Of a stretch of 41,310 nucleotides of DNA, positions 41,145 to 41,310 are shown piece after piece. This DNA is from Acidaminobacter sp. JC074 (GTDB lineage Bacteria > Bacillota > Clostridia > Peptostreptococcales > Acidaminobacteraceae). The stretch's first letter is position 1. Every line of letters starts with the position of its first letter. The stretch covers positions 1 to 41,310 of the forward strand of contig NZ_VANV01000035.1 in NCBI RefSeq assembly GCF_022496765.1. Reading direction: 5' to 3'. Position numbers and translations under genes: made by a program. The notes under the pieces are model-generated. The model ran no database searches, was not told the DNA's origin, and was given only the letters and a program-made list of their open reading frames with translations.

Positions 41145-41310
41145 CTGAAAGTTCTCTCCAATTGATGTTACCACTTGACAACAATCCAACCTCTTGAGCA
41201 CTCATATCATACAGTTTCATTTTCCTAAAATACCCATTTGATAAAAGCTTTTGAATAATGTACACTTTCGAGTTCTTCCAAAGTGTCACATTCATTTTCT
41301 CACCATTGTG
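41137..41310 (-). CDS. Partial ORF inside the group II intron (C-terminal 57 residues)
   Basis: An open frame enters from the right edge and stops with TAA at 41139, inside the start of domain V. The tail (for example VYIIQKLLSNGYFRKMKLYD) is basic but does not match a reverse-transcriptase/maturase end that I can recognise. It may be the last part of the intron-encoded protein, or an unrelated frame. Overlap of its stop with domain V is unusual because maturase genes normally end in domain IV. Confidence 0.45.
   Translation of the reverse strand, partial: HNGEKMNVTLWKNSKVYIIQKLLSNGYFRKMKLYDMSAQEVGLLSSGNINWRELSGA

Larger units (their letters stand above)
41063..41310 (-). mobile_element. Group II intron, 3' end (continues beyond the window)
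   Basis: Reading the minus strand, domain V is visible at 41144-41114: GAGCC, eight more paired bases with a GAAAA tip, a two-base CG bulge and GGGTTC, a 31-base hairpin with the expected AGC-type catalytic start. It is followed by a domain VI-like stem GAGGTC/GACCTC (about 41102-41074) and the terminal TACTCGAT seen at bacterial group II intron ends (about 41070-41063). The exact 3' boundary is estimated. The 5' part lies outside the window. This is the only mobile element seen. Confidence 0.82.

Noticed and set aside
1..41310. tRNA, rRNA, CRISPR array, riboswitch or phage genes
   Set aside because: I looked for cloverleaf ends, repeated spacers, known riboswitch cores and phage structural genes and saw none. 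The group II intron is the only RNA element.

Overview
The window comes from an AT-rich, probably anaerobic and motile Clostridia-type Bacillota. Supporting signs are strong AGGAGG ribosome sites, occasional TTG/GTG starts, a FeoB-associated Cys-rich protein, a clostridial-style small ferredoxin, an HxlR regulator, a chemotaxis receptor and radical-SAM and nitrogenase-fold enzymes. The genus cannot be fixed from the sequence. Nearly every gene serves iron acquisition, handling or storage, and eight good Fur boxes (TGATAATnATTnTCA type) plus weaker ones sit beside near-consensus promoters. The window reads as an iron-homeostasis island.

Layout. 1-1315: partial leftward ORF and a PspF-like sigma-54 activator. 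1345-4292 (minus): DtxR-family regulator, feoA, feoB and a FeoB-associated protein, with two copies of an AGTTAAC-type palindrome proposed as the regulator's operator. 4589-5893 (plus): Fur-controlled ATP-grasp ligase and a NifX/NafY-like protein. 5932-7650: chemotaxis receptor. 7752-8561: Fur-controlled LCM-type methyltransferase. 8662-18176 (minus): Nik/Opp-type importer (permeases, two ATPases, lipoprotein), a PchR/YbtA-like AraC regulator and a YbtPQ/IrtAB-like ABC pair, probably a metallophore uptake locus.

18320-24827 (minus) is the most novel part: flavodoxin, NifH-like ATPase, IsdE-like heme-binding lipoprotein, FecCD permease, FecE ATPase, then NifD-like and NifK-like subunits. The lipoprotein keeps the Met and His that bind heme in IsdE. 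The NifD-like chain keeps three P-cluster-type cysteines while its partner has Met/Thr/Ser there. A divergent AraC activator (25016), an HxlR regulator and a Dps-like ferritin follow. 27159-33573 (minus) is a parallel operon: a second homologous flavodoxin, a second heme/siderophore-type importer, a ChuW/HutW-type radical-SAM heme-degrading enzyme and an ABC exporter. The two operons share the plan flavodoxin + tetrapyrrole-type importer + low-potential redox enzyme, so the nitrogenase-like complex is proposed to act on imported heme or another tetrapyrrole.

33700-35567: a Fur-controlled short flavodoxin and a Fur-controlled, cysteine-poor ribosomal protein S4 paralogue with an unknown partner. 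35745-40494: a six-gene, translationally coupled operon in which five proteins share an H-x(3)-G-R-x-R motif around a P1B-type ATPase with an SCG membrane motif, resembling a ferrosome (Fez) iron-storage cluster. 40723-40890: a diverged small ferredoxin. 41063-41310: the 3' end of a group II intron (domain V visible) running off the window.
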